A stretch of DNA of 9,058 bases from NCBI GenBank assembly GCA_034716535.1, contig JAYEJW010000422.1:1-9058 (forward strand), in the 5' to 3' direction. The translations under genes and the position numbers were made by a program. The notes under the pieces are model-generated. The model searched no databases and had not been told where the DNA came from. It was given only the letters and a program-made list of their open reading frames with translations. This DNA is from JAYEJW01 sp034716535 (GTDB lineage: Bacteria; Pseudomonadota; Gammaproteobacteria; Chromatiales; Chromatiaceae). This document shows, piece by piece, positions 1-6,144 of the stretch. The first letter of the stretch is position 1, and every line of letters begins with the position of its first letter.

Positions 1-140
1 ACAGGGTGCGTATCCCGGTGCCCGTCAGCGAGTGCGGGATGGGGCTCGTGACGCGGGTGCTTTTATAATTCTAATTTGTCGCATTGAAATTCCAGCCGTC
101 ATTCCCGCATGATCAGCGAACGGCATCCGAAATCGGCCCG

Positions 141-584
141 CTATTCGACCCAATCGATGAGGTGATGGACCAACGGGCCTGCGTCGTTCTCGCTGATGAC
201 CCGTCCGCGGATCATTTGGCCGGCGGCGTCCACCGATGACGGGTCGCCGGTGACGAGGGGGTGCCAATGGGGCAGGGGGCCGCCTTCGGCGACGAGACGG
301 TAGGCGCAGGTGGCGGGTAGCCAGTAGGGCTCCTGTAGCACCGCCGGCGTGAGGGTCACGCAGTTGGGTACGAGCTTGGAACGGTGCGGGTAGTCGGTGC
401 AGCGGCAGGTATCGTCATCCAGCAGCTTGCAGGCGACGTTGGTGTAGACGATGCGCTTGGTGTCCTCGTCCTCCAGCTTCTCCAGACAGCATTTGGCGCA
501 GCCGTCGCACAGCGACTCCCATTGCTCAGGGCTCATCGCGGCGAGCGGCGTGGTCTCCCAGAATTTGTCCTGCGGTTTGCTCAT
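141..584 (-). CDS. ycgN: YcgN/UPF0260 family cysteine-cluster protein
   Basis: This 147-residue protein belongs to the YcgN (UPF0260) family, whose members carry a conserved cysteine cluster thought to bind a metal or Fe-S centre. Its biochemical function is not established. The N-terminus reads FWETTPLAAMSPEQWESLCD, very close to E. coli YcgN as I recall it, which supports the ATG start. Nine cysteines are visible at residues 26, 29, 32, 33, 52, 60, 62, 75 and 93, including the tight CDGCAKCC cluster at 26-33. There is no signal peptide or membrane segment, so it should be cytoplasmic. The length is normal for the family and it ends in TAG. No strong Shine-Dalgarno sequence precedes the start. 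The gene is transcribed away from the GTPase pair. Family assignment is firm; function is unknown. Confidence 0.93.
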   Translation of the reverse strand: MSKPQDKFWETTPLAAMSPEQWESLCDGCAKCCLEKLEDEDTKRIVYTNVACKLLDDDTCRCTDYPHRSKLVPNCVTLTPAVLQEPYWLPATCAYRLVAEGGPLPHWHPLVTGDPSSVDAAGQMIRGRVISENDAGPLVHHLIDWVE

Positions 585-655
585 GGTTTCAATGTGGTGC
601 GGTGTGATCGGCTCCCCGCACTGGCAAGGACACCTAGTCGCGTCCCGGTGCTTGG

Positions 656-661
656 ATTATA
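656..661 (-). promoter_or_regulatory. Candidate -10 box for ycgN
   Basis: Read on the minus strand this hexamer is TATAAT, a perfect sigma-70 -10 match, about 70 bases upstream of the ycgN start. The sequence 17 bases further upstream (gggccg) is a poor -35, so the call rests on the -10 and its position between divergent genes. Confidence 0.4.
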
Positions 662-748
662 CACTGAGCGGCTAGAAGCGGCCCACGCGCCCGGCGTTCG
701 GGCCCGATGGGGGCCTCGCCGGTGAGGCTTTGCTGGCTGCTCCGGCGC

Positions 749-775
749 GCTGCCGCGACGGCAGCAAGCTATAAT
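749..775 (+). promoter_or_regulatory. Candidate promoter with adjoining palindrome, upstream of the GTPase pair
   Basis: A perfect TATAAT lies at 770-775, about 170 bases upstream of the first GTPase start. Immediately before it is a perfect 7-base inverted repeat, gctgccg (749-755) and cggcagc (759-765), separated by cga. The palindrome occupies the -35 to spacer region and there is no good TTGACA-like hexamer. That layout would suit an activator- or repressor-controlled promoter. The function is inferred from position; only the motif and the symmetry are seen. Confidence 0.4.
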
Positions 776-944
776 GCGAATCACTCCATCAGACCGAGAC
801 TGGCCTCGGTGGCCAATGTGCGGCCGCGGAGACCAAGAAGCAAAGTAGAAGAACGACGATGGAGGGGCTTGGTCCCTTCGCCCCGGGCCCCCCGGGGGCG
901 GAAGGCTGTCAAACGGTGGCGTCTATGACATCTCCAGTGAGCTC

Positions 945-2474
945 GTGAGCCGAAGCTTTCGCCCGTCCCAACTGGTGCGCGTGGGGCTCGCCCTCGGGGT
1001 GAGCCTGCTGACGGTGCTCTTGCTCTGGGCGCTGCTTATACTGACCGATACGGCCTTTGACGTCTGGGAGCGCTTGCAGAGTGCGCCCTCCTGGTTCTTC
1101 TACCTCTATGGGGGAGGTTTCCTCGCGATTGCCGCTGTCGGCGGTTATGCGCTTTGGCGGTTGCTGCGGCCGCGCGGCGGGCGCAGGGCGGCGGCCCCGA
1201 AGCCCGAGGCCGCTGCCTCCGTCGACCGGGAGGAGTTGGAGCAACGGGTGCAAAAGGCGAGCGAGGCGGGTATCGACATCGCCGCGGTCCGGCGGGAGCT
1301 CGCCTTGCTGCAGGAGCGCAAGGCCTCCGGTACGATCCACGTGAGCTTCTTCGGCGAGATCAGCAGCGGCAAGTCGTCGCTGATCAAGGCGCTATTGCCC
1401 GAGGCAGAGCTGGAGGTGAGCGCCCGCGGCGGCACGACCCGGGAGATCGGCCAGTATCGATGGAAGAGCCCGAGCGGGGACGAGTTGATTCTCACCGATA
1501 TGCCGGGCACCAACGAGGTGGGTGCGGGGCTCGATGAGATGTCCCGCGCCGAAGCCCTGCGCTCTCACGTGGTGATCTACGTCTGCGACGGGGACCTGAG
1601 CCGCTCTCAGTATGACGACCTTACGGCCCTGCTGGAGCTGGGGAAACCCGCTATCGTGGCGCTCAACAAGACCGATCGCTACCGCCGCGAGGAGCTGGAG
1701 ACCCTGCTCACGCGCCTGCGCGAGCGTCTGGGCGAGGCGGCCCGTGTGGATCTGGTGGCGGTGCAGGCGGGCGGCAAGCGTGAGGCGGTGCGGGTGTTGC
1801 CGGACGGCACCGAGGAGACGGTGGTGCGCGACCTGCCGCCGCGGGTAGACGAGCTGCGTCAGGCCCTGCAGCGGCGCATGGACGAGGACCCGGAGGTGCT
1901 CGAGCGGCTACGGGACAGCAGCGTCTTCGTACTGGTAGCCCGGCGTCTTGACGATGCGGAGCAGACCCACCGCCGCCACCGGGCGGAAGAGCTCACCCGC
2001 AGCTATTCCAAGAAGGCCATGATCGGTGCCATGGCCGCCGTCGCCCCAGGGTCCGATCTGGTGATCCAGGGCTACCTGGCGGTGAGCATGGTCAGAGAGC
2101 TCGCCAATCTCTACGACGTCCCTGTGCGCCAGATGGACACGGACCTGCTGCTGGAGCTGGTGCAGAAGCGCGTCGCCCGCAGTACTACCATTATGCTTGC
2201 CATCGCGGGAAACGGCCTCAAGGCCTTTCCTGGCGTCGGCACCCTGGTCGGCGGTCTGGTCCACGCCGCGGCCTACGGCATGATCTTCGAATCCCTTGGG
2301 AAGGCGGTCGCTGTGTCGCTGGAGTCCCGGGGAGCCCTGCGGCCGGCCCAGGCGGCACAAGCCTTTGAGGAGAGCCTGAGTGAAGATCTCGAAGCGCGTG
2401 CAAGGCGTTTTGCAAGACTTGCCTTGGAAATCCAAGAAGACGCCCGCGACGAGCCAAGACAGGCCAGCCGCTGA
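945..2474 (+). CDS. Membrane-anchored GTPase with C-terminal DUF697-like region
   Basis: This 509-residue protein has two hydrophobic segments near the N-terminus (about 12-34 and 50-71), so it is probably anchored in the inner membrane. A charged helical linker (about 93-127) leads into an Era-like GTPase domain. The P-loop is GEISSGKS (137-144), the G3 motif DMPG (185-188) and the G4 motif NKTD (241-244). The C-terminal third has hydrophobic helices (about 359-390 and 415-446) resembling DUF697, the domain found in YcjF-type proteins. The GTG at 945 is the first usable start: the frame is open from 849 but has no ATG, GTG or TTG earlier. Its Shine-Dalgarno sequence is weak. The start overlaps the TGA of a 7-codon frame beginning at 925. 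The gene overlaps the next, paralogous GTPase by 95 bases. Known relatives suggest an envelope or stress role, but the function here is unknown. Confidence 0.85.
   Translation: MSRSFRPSQLVRVGLALGVSLLTVLLLWALLILTDTAFDVWERLQSAPSWFFYLYGGGFLAIAAVGGYALWRLLRPRGGRRAAAPKPEAAASVDREELEQRVQKASEAGIDIAAVRRELALLQERKASGTIHVSFFGEISSGKSSLIKALLPEAELEVSARGGTTREIGQYRWKSPSGDELILTDMPGTNEVGAGLDEMSRAEALRSHVVIYVCDGDLSRSQYDDLTALLELGKPAIVALNKTDRYRREELETLLTRLRERLGEAARVDLVAVQAGGKREAVRVLPDGTEETVVRDLPPRVDELRQALQRRMDEDPEVLERLRDSSVFVLVARRLDDAEQTHRRHRAEELTRSYSKKAMIGAMAAVAPGSDLVIQGYLAVSMVRELANLYDVPVRQMDTDLLLELVQKRVARSTTIMLAIAGNGLKAFPGVGTLVGGLVHAAAYGMIFESLGKAVAVSLESRGALRPAQAAQAFEESLSEDLEARARRFARLALEIQEDARDEPRQASR
2367..2374 (+). 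promoter_or_regulatory. Ribosome binding site inside the first GTPase gene
   Basis: GAGGAGAG lies five bases before the GTG at 2380. This strong Shine-Dalgarno match decides the start of the second GTPase, even though the start lies 95 bases inside the upstream gene. Ribosomes finishing the first gene would pass over it, which favours translational coupling. Confidence 0.65.
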
Positions 2475-3750
2475 CGGAGACAGTCATCTCGATCTGGCGC
2501 GCGAGAGCCTGCGCGAGCTGGTGGACGACGAGCGTATCCCGTCGGAGGTGCGCGAATCGCTCGCGGACGACTATCGGCAGGTCCAGGCCATGCTCGACAA
2601 ACTGGATCAGGGCCACATCCACATCGCCGCCTTCGGCCGCGTGAGCGTCGGCAAGTCCGCCACCCTGAACGCCCTGCTCGGCGAGCGTCATTTCAGCACC
2701 AGCCCCCTGCACGGCGAGACCAAGACCAGCCAGATGGGCAAGTGGGACGAGTATCACACCGGCGGGGTTTTCATGATCGACACCCCGGGTCTCAACGAGG
2801 TGCAGGGGGAGTCCCGGGAGGCCCTGGCCCACGAGGTGGCCTCCCGCGCCGACCTGGTGCTTTTCGTCGTCGACGGGGACCTCACGGAGACCGAGATACG
2901 GGCCCTACGCATCCTGGTGCAGCATCAGCGGCCGACGATCCTGGTCTTCAACAAGACGGACCGCTACACGAGGGACGAGCGGGAGCTGCTGAAGACCTCG
3001 ATCATGCGCCACACCGCCGGCTATATCGAGCCAAAAAACATTGTCTGCGTCAGCGCCATGCCCGCCGAGCGGCTGGTGATCCTGGTGGACGAGCAGGGCA
3101 ATGAGACCGAGACCCTGCGCCAGCCCGAACCGGACGTAGGTGCCCTCAAGCAGCGTCTGTGGGAGCTGCTGGAGGCGGAGGGCAAGACACTCGCGGCGCT
3201 CAACGCCTCGCTGTTCGCGAGCAACCTGAGCGACCAGGTCGGCAAGCGCATCCTCCAGGCGAAGCGCAAGCTCGGGGTCAAGATGATCAAGAGCTACTGT
3301 ATCGCCAAGGGCGTGGCGGTGGCCCTCAATCCGATTCCGATCGCCGACCTGCTGGCCGCCGCCGCTGTGGACGTGGGCATGGTGGTGCATCTGTCCAAGC
3401 TTTACGGATTGCCGCTTTCGAAGACGGAGGCCGGGTCCCTGGTCAAGACGATCGCGACCCAGATGACGCTGTTCATGGGCACGGTGTGGGCGGTGAACTT
3501 CGTCTCCTCTGCCCTCAAGCTGGGCACGGGGGGGCTGTCCACGCTTCTCACCGGCACCGCCCAGGGGGCGGTGGCCTACTATGCGACCTATGTGGTGGGG
3601 CAGGCGGCGGAGGCGTTCCTGGCCCAGGGCAAATCCTGGGGAGAGACTGGTCCCAAGCACGTCATTCGTGACATCCTGGACGGCATCGACCGCGACTCCA
3701 TCCTGGCCCAGGCGCGGGCGGACATCGCAGGTCGGCTGCGGTCGGCGTAG
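2380..3750 (+). CDS. GTPase with C-terminal DUF697-like region, paralogue of the upstream gene
   Basis: This is a 456-residue Era-like GTPase. It has P-loop GRVSVGKS (86-93), G3 DTPG (134-137), G4 NKTD (191-194) and a likely G5 SAM (225-227). The C-terminal half carries DUF697-like hydrophobic helices, including GVAVALNPIPIADLLAAAAV (311-330) and further segments to about 412. Unlike its neighbour it has no N-terminal membrane helices; the N-terminus is basic and polar. The two proteins share the same order of GTPase then DUF697-like region, and a nearly identical G4 block (NKTDRYRREE and NKTDRYTRDE), so they are probably ancient tandem duplicates. The GTG start at 2380 has a strong Shine-Dalgarno sequence. 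The next in-frame alternatives, such as GTG 2521, have weak ones. The pair could form a heteromeric GTPase at the membrane, which is inference. Function unknown. Confidence 0.87.
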   Translation: MKISKRVQGVLQDLPWKSKKTPATSQDRPAADGDSHLDLARESLRELVDDERIPSEVRESLADDYRQVQAMLDKLDQGHIHIAAFGRVSVGKSATLNALLGERHFSTSPLHGETKTSQMGKWDEYHTGGVFMIDTPGLNEVQGESREALAHEVASRADLVLFVVDGDLTETEIRALRILVQHQRPTILVFNKTDRYTRDERELLKTSIMRHTAGYIEPKNIVCVSAMPAERLVILVDEQGNETETLRQPEPDVGALKQRLWELLEAEGKTLAALNASLFASNLSDQVGKRILQAKRKLGVKMIKSYCIAKGVAVALNPIPIADLLAAAAVDVGMVVHLSKLYGLPLSKTEAGSLVKTIATQMTLFMGTVWAVNFVSSALKLGTGGLSTLLTGTAQGAVAYYATYVVGQAAEAFLAQGKSWGETGPKHVIRDILDGIDRDSILAQARADIAGRLRSA

Positions 3751-3801
3751 TGATCCACCGTTCTTGCGCGGAGGTGCGTGGAGCACAATCTAATAGGGTA
3801 G

Positions 3802-3827
3802 GTCGGGTTAGCGAAGCGTAACCCGAC
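3802..3827. repeat. REP-like palindrome
   Basis: Perfect 9-base inverted repeat gtcgggtta (3802-3810) and taacccgac (3819-3827) around the 8-base loop gcgaagcg. This GGGTTAGCG...GTAACCC type of palindrome is, from memory, a widely dispersed intergenic repeat in many proteobacteria. It lies about 50 bases after the GTPase stop codon. It could help RNA stability or termination, but no T tract follows. Confidence 0.65.
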
Positions 3828-3876
3828 AATCGGAGGCCGAATATCAGCCGACGGTCCGGTCGCAATTCGACCCTAA

Positions 3877-3927
3877 GGAAACGCTGAATAATTCAGCTCC
3901 TCCGCGGTTCCGGGATGCAGCGTTTCC
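3877..3927. repeat. 51-base mini-element with inverted ends (IS-end or MITE-like)
   Basis: Perfect terminal inverted repeats ggaaacgctg (3877-3886) and cagcgtttcc (3918-3927) bound a 51-base unit. Inside the left end sits a second palindrome, gctgaat-a-attcagc (3883-3897). The left end recurs in the same orientation at 7704-7724. The GGAA...GAATAA pattern recalls the ends of IS5-type insertion sequences, so this may be an internally deleted remnant. The flanking bases (ctaa left, ccgg right) show no target duplication. The element ends 51 bases before the ogt start. Confidence 0.55.
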
Positions 3928-3964
3928 CCGGGTTTCGTATTGGATCTTGGATCATCGAGATATT

Positions 3965-3972
3965 GAGGAAGG
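3965..3972 (+). promoter_or_regulatory. Ribosome binding site of ogt
   Basis: GAGGAAGG lies five bases before the ATG at 3978 and fixes that start. An in-frame ATG at 3915 is open, but it lies inside the repeat element and would add 21 residues unlike the family. Confidence 0.75.
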
Positions 3973-3977
3973 TGCCC

Positions 3978-4451
3978 ATGAGCAGAATCGACGCGCCACT
4001 GGCCACGCCCGTGGGCGCGGTGGCAATCAGCTGGGAAGACGGCGCCTTGGCCGGTGTCGACTTGGAACCGGAACCGGCCGCTCCGGCCGGGGCGGATCTG
4101 CCGGGGCCCGTTGCGGAGCAGCTGAGCGCGTACTTCGAGGACGGTACCCGTGGCTTCGACCTGCCCGTTCGGCTGTGCGGCACGCCGTTCCAGCTGCGCG
4201 TCTGGAAGGCGCTGCGAGCCATCCCGCCCGGGCATACGGTCACGTACGGCCAACTCGCCCGTGAGCTCGGCACCAGCCCGCGGGCCGTCGGCGGGGCCTG
4301 TCGGGCCAACCCCTGCCCCATCGTGGTGCCCTGCCACCGAGTGGTCGCTGCGGACGGTCTCGGAGGCTTCGCGGGCGACACGAGCGGACGCAAGCTGGCC
4401 GTCAAGCGCTGGCTCTTACGGCACGAAGGCGTTGAGGGGGTAGGGGATTGA
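3978..4451 (+). CDS. ogt: Methylated-DNA--protein-cysteine S-methyltransferase (O6-alkylguanine repair)
   Basis: This 157-residue suicide alkyltransferase moves the methyl group of O6-methylguanine in DNA onto its own cysteine. The active-site motif PCHRVV is at 118-123, with nucleophile C119. The NPCPIVVPCHR block (111-121), the GGFAG loop (129-133) and the helix-turn-helix around TVTYGQLARELG (87-98), with likely arginine finger R102, all match the Ogt/MGMT C-terminal domain. The N-terminal domain is short, as in Ogt-type rather than Ada-type proteins. The protein is cytoplasmic and acts once per molecule. It begins at a well-placed ATG, just after the two repeat elements and 227 bases past the GTPase pair, so it probably has its own promoter, which I could not identify. 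It could equally be labelled ybaZ- or MGMT-like; the enzyme class is secure. Confidence 0.93.
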   Translation: MSRIDAPLATPVGAVAISWEDGALAGVDLEPEPAAPAGADLPGPVAEQLSAYFEDGTRGFDLPVRLCGTPFQLRVWKALRAIPPGHTVTYGQLARELGTSPRAVGGACRANPCPIVVPCHRVVAADGLGGFAGDTSGRKLAVKRWLLRHEGVEGVGD

Positions 4452-4533
4452 TGGGCCGGCACAGGACACCCCGATCTCCGCTTCCTGTGCGTGACTGCGG
4501 TTCATCGAACGGCCTTTCCGGTTGCAGCCGTCC

Positions 4534-5436
4534 ATGATCGACCATACCCAGTCGTCTCTTATCGAGCATTTCGCAGATACCCTCTGGATGGAGCGGGGCC
4601 TAAGCCCCAATACCCTCGCTGCGTATCAGTCCGATCTGCGCGCCTTTACGGCCTGGCTGGGCGAGGAGCGGGGCAGGGGCTTGGTGGCGGCGCGGCGCAG
4701 CGACTTACTCGATTACCTGACGCTGCTCTCCCGCCAGGGACGTAAGCCGCGCTCCGCTGCACGGCTGCTGTCCTGCCTGCGTCAGTTCTACCAGCACCTG
4801 CTGCGGCAGGGGGCGATCAGGGACGATCCCAGCGCCCGGGTGGAGGCCCCCAAGCTGGGCCGGCCATTGCCCAAGACCGTCACCGAGGCGGAAGTGGAAG
4901 AGCTGCTGGCGGTCCCGGACACGGAAGACTCCCGCGGGCATCGAGACCGTACCATGCTGGAGGTCCTTTATGCGACCGGGCTGCGTGTCTCCGAGCTGGT
5001 GGGGCTTACGCCGCAACAGGTGAGCCTGGTCCAGGGTGTCGTCCGGGTGGTGGGCAAGGGGGACAAGGAGCGCCTGGTCCCGCTGGGAGAGGAGGCCGTC
5101 TCGTGGCTGGGGGAATACCTCTGCGGGCCGCGCCAGGACATACTGGGCGGTCGCCCGTGCGACTACCTGTTCCCTACCCGCCGCAGCGACTGTATTACCC
5201 GCCAGGCCTTTTGGCAGTTGATCAAGCGCTATGCGCTTGAAGCCGGCATTGCCAAGCACCTGTCGCCTCATACGCTACGCCACGCCTTCGCCACCCACCT
5301 TCTTAACCACGGGGCGGACCTGCGCGTGGTGCAGATGCTGCTGGGGCACAGCGACCTGTCCACGACCCAGATCTATACCCATGTGGCGCGGGAAAGGCTC
5401 AAGCAGCTTCACGCCACCCACCATCCGCGGGCCTGA
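4534..5436 (+). CDS. xerD: Site-specific tyrosine recombinase XerD
   Basis: This 300-residue recombinase would act with XerC at the dif site to resolve chromosome dimers at division. The N-terminal SAM-like core-binding domain spans about 1-100 (RGLSPNTLAAYQSDL at 21-35) and the catalytic domain follows. All the catalytic residues are visible: R151, K175, H246, R249, H272 and the nucleophile Y281. These sit within two or three positions of their places in E. coli XerD. The TLRHAFATHLLNHGADLRVV block (247-266) is typical of XerD. The length matches the family (298 in E. coli). I chose ATG 4534; a TTG four codons earlier (4522) is possible, and neither has a strong Shine-Dalgarno sequence. It lies 82 bases after ogt. 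As in E. coli a dsbC gene lies downstream, but here yajQ intervenes. Confidence 0.95.
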   Translation: MIDHTQSSLIEHFADTLWMERGLSPNTLAAYQSDLRAFTAWLGEERGRGLVAARRSDLLDYLTLLSRQGRKPRSAARLLSCLRQFYQHLLRQGAIRDDPSARVEAPKLGRPLPKTVTEAEVEELLAVPDTEDSRGHRDRTMLEVLYATGLRVSELVGLTPQQVSLVQGVVRVVGKGDKERLVPLGEEAVSWLGEYLCGPRQDILGGRPCDYLFPTRRSDCITRQAFWQLIKRYALEAGIAKHLSPHTLRHAFATHLLNHGADLRVVQMLLGHSDLSTTQIYTHVARERLKQLHATHHPRA

Positions 5437-5649
5437 GGCCTCGCCTGTTGTCTCCCGCCCCGGCGGTGGATCTGAGCGCTTACATGCACTAAGGTACGCG
5501 CTTCGATCGAACCAGCGCGCCGCGGATGCACCTTCTCACCTCCTTCCTTCGGAAAGGTGCCGAGGTAAGGGTGATCGGCTTGTTGCGCAAGCACCGCGAC
5601 CTGCTCCGCTGGTGAGCGGTGCGGGGGAAGACAACAGGGGTCAGAGCTA
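5437..5649. other. xerD-yajQ intergenic region
   Basis: This 213-base gap has no recognised gene. It contains a bulged hairpin (5537-5559: cacct...aggtg outside, ttcc/ggaa inside) and a small ccgct/agcgg stem (5606-5619), neither with a T tract. TCTCACCTCCTT (5534-5545) includes the sequence of the 16S rRNA 3' tail. On the minus strand that stretch is a perfect AAGGAGGTG Shine-Dalgarno. A 29-codon frame (5526-5615, plus) is also open. A promoter for yajQ is expected here but I could not define one. Confidence 0.5.
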
Positions 5650-6132
5650 ATGCCGTCCTTCGATATCGTCTCTGAGGTGGACCTTCAGGAGGTGCGCAAC
5701 GCCGTGGACCAGGCGAACCGCGAGATCGGTACGCGCTTCGACTTCAAGGGTGTGCAGGCGAGCTTCGAGCTCTCCGATTCCGGCATCCTGTTGAGAGCGG
5801 AGCAGGAATTCCAGCTTCAGCAGATGATGGATATCCTGCGGCAGAAACTGGTCAAACGCAAAGTCGACGTTTCAAGCATGGACATCAAGGATCCGGTGTC
5901 CAGTCTCAACGCGGCGCGGCAGGAGGTCGCGATCAAGCAGGGCATCGACGCCGAGACCGCCAAGCGCATGGTCAAGACTCTGAAGACATCCAAGCTCAAG
6001 GTGCAAGCCCAGATCCAGGGAGAACAGGTCCGGGTCAGCGGCAAGAAACGCGATGAGCTGCAACAAGCGATTGCGCAGTTGCGGGAGACGGACTGGGGGC
6101 TGCCCCTGGAATTTACCAATTTTCGAGACTGA
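5650..6132 (+). CDS. yajQ: YajQ family nucleotide-binding protein
   Basis: This 160-residue protein is full length for the YajQ (UPF0234) family. Those small cytoplasmic proteins have two RNA-recognition-like domains and are reported to bind nucleotides; the Xanthomonas member is a cyclic di-GMP effector acting with a transcription factor. Family hallmarks are MPSFDIVSEVDLQEVRNAVD (1-20), RFDFKG (29-34), the lysine-rich central stretch around 67-71 and the C-terminal QVRVSGKKRDELQQAIAQLR (126-145) with the FTNFRD end. The ATG has a modest AGGGG nine bases upstream. dsbC starts 12 bases after the stop, so the two are probably cotranscribed. Family is certain; the ligand in this organism is unknown. 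Confidence 0.95.
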   Translation: MPSFDIVSEVDLQEVRNAVDQANREIGTRFDFKGVQASFELSDSGILLRAEQEFQLQQMMDILRQKLVKRKVDVSSMDIKDPVSSLNAARQEVAIKQGIDAETAKRMVKTLKTSKLKVQAQIQGEQVRVSGKKRDELQQAIAQLRETDWGLPLEFTNFRD

Positions 6133-6144
6133 GGTTGATCTGCA

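Larger units (their letters stand above)
585..944. other. Divergent intergenic region with hairpins
   Basis: This 360-base gap between ycgN and the first GTPase holds no recognisable gene; the short open frames in it look like GC-rich noise. Besides the two -10 candidates it contains an accgag/ctcggt stem (793-798 with 805-810) and a very GC-rich stem-loop (879-900). That last stem lies about 45 bases before the GTPase start and would form in its leader RNA. None of the stems is followed by a T tract, so they do not look like terminators. Confidence 0.5.

Noticed and set aside
64..69. TATAAT at the left edge
   Set aside because: No -35 at the right distance and no gene follows on that strand; it points into the antisense of ycgN.
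2905..3786. Long minus-strand open frame of 293 codons
   Set aside because: It is antisense to the second GTPase, rich in H, R, G and L as expected of a GC-rich shadow frame, and matches no family.
3915..3977. N-terminal extension of ogt from the in-frame ATG at 3915
   Set aside because: The ATG lies inside the mini-element, has no proper ribosome site, and the added residues do not resemble the family; ATG 3978 has a strong one.
5526..5615. 29-codon frame between xerD and yajQ
   Set aside because: No ribosome site, no recognised similarity, and short enough to occur by chance in GC-rich DNA.
5493..5741. 14-base direct repeat ggtacgcgcttcga at 5493-5506 and 5728-5741
   Set aside because: The match does not extend on either side and the second copy is explained by the yajQ coding sequence; one such match in 9 kb of GC-rich DNA is plausible by chance.
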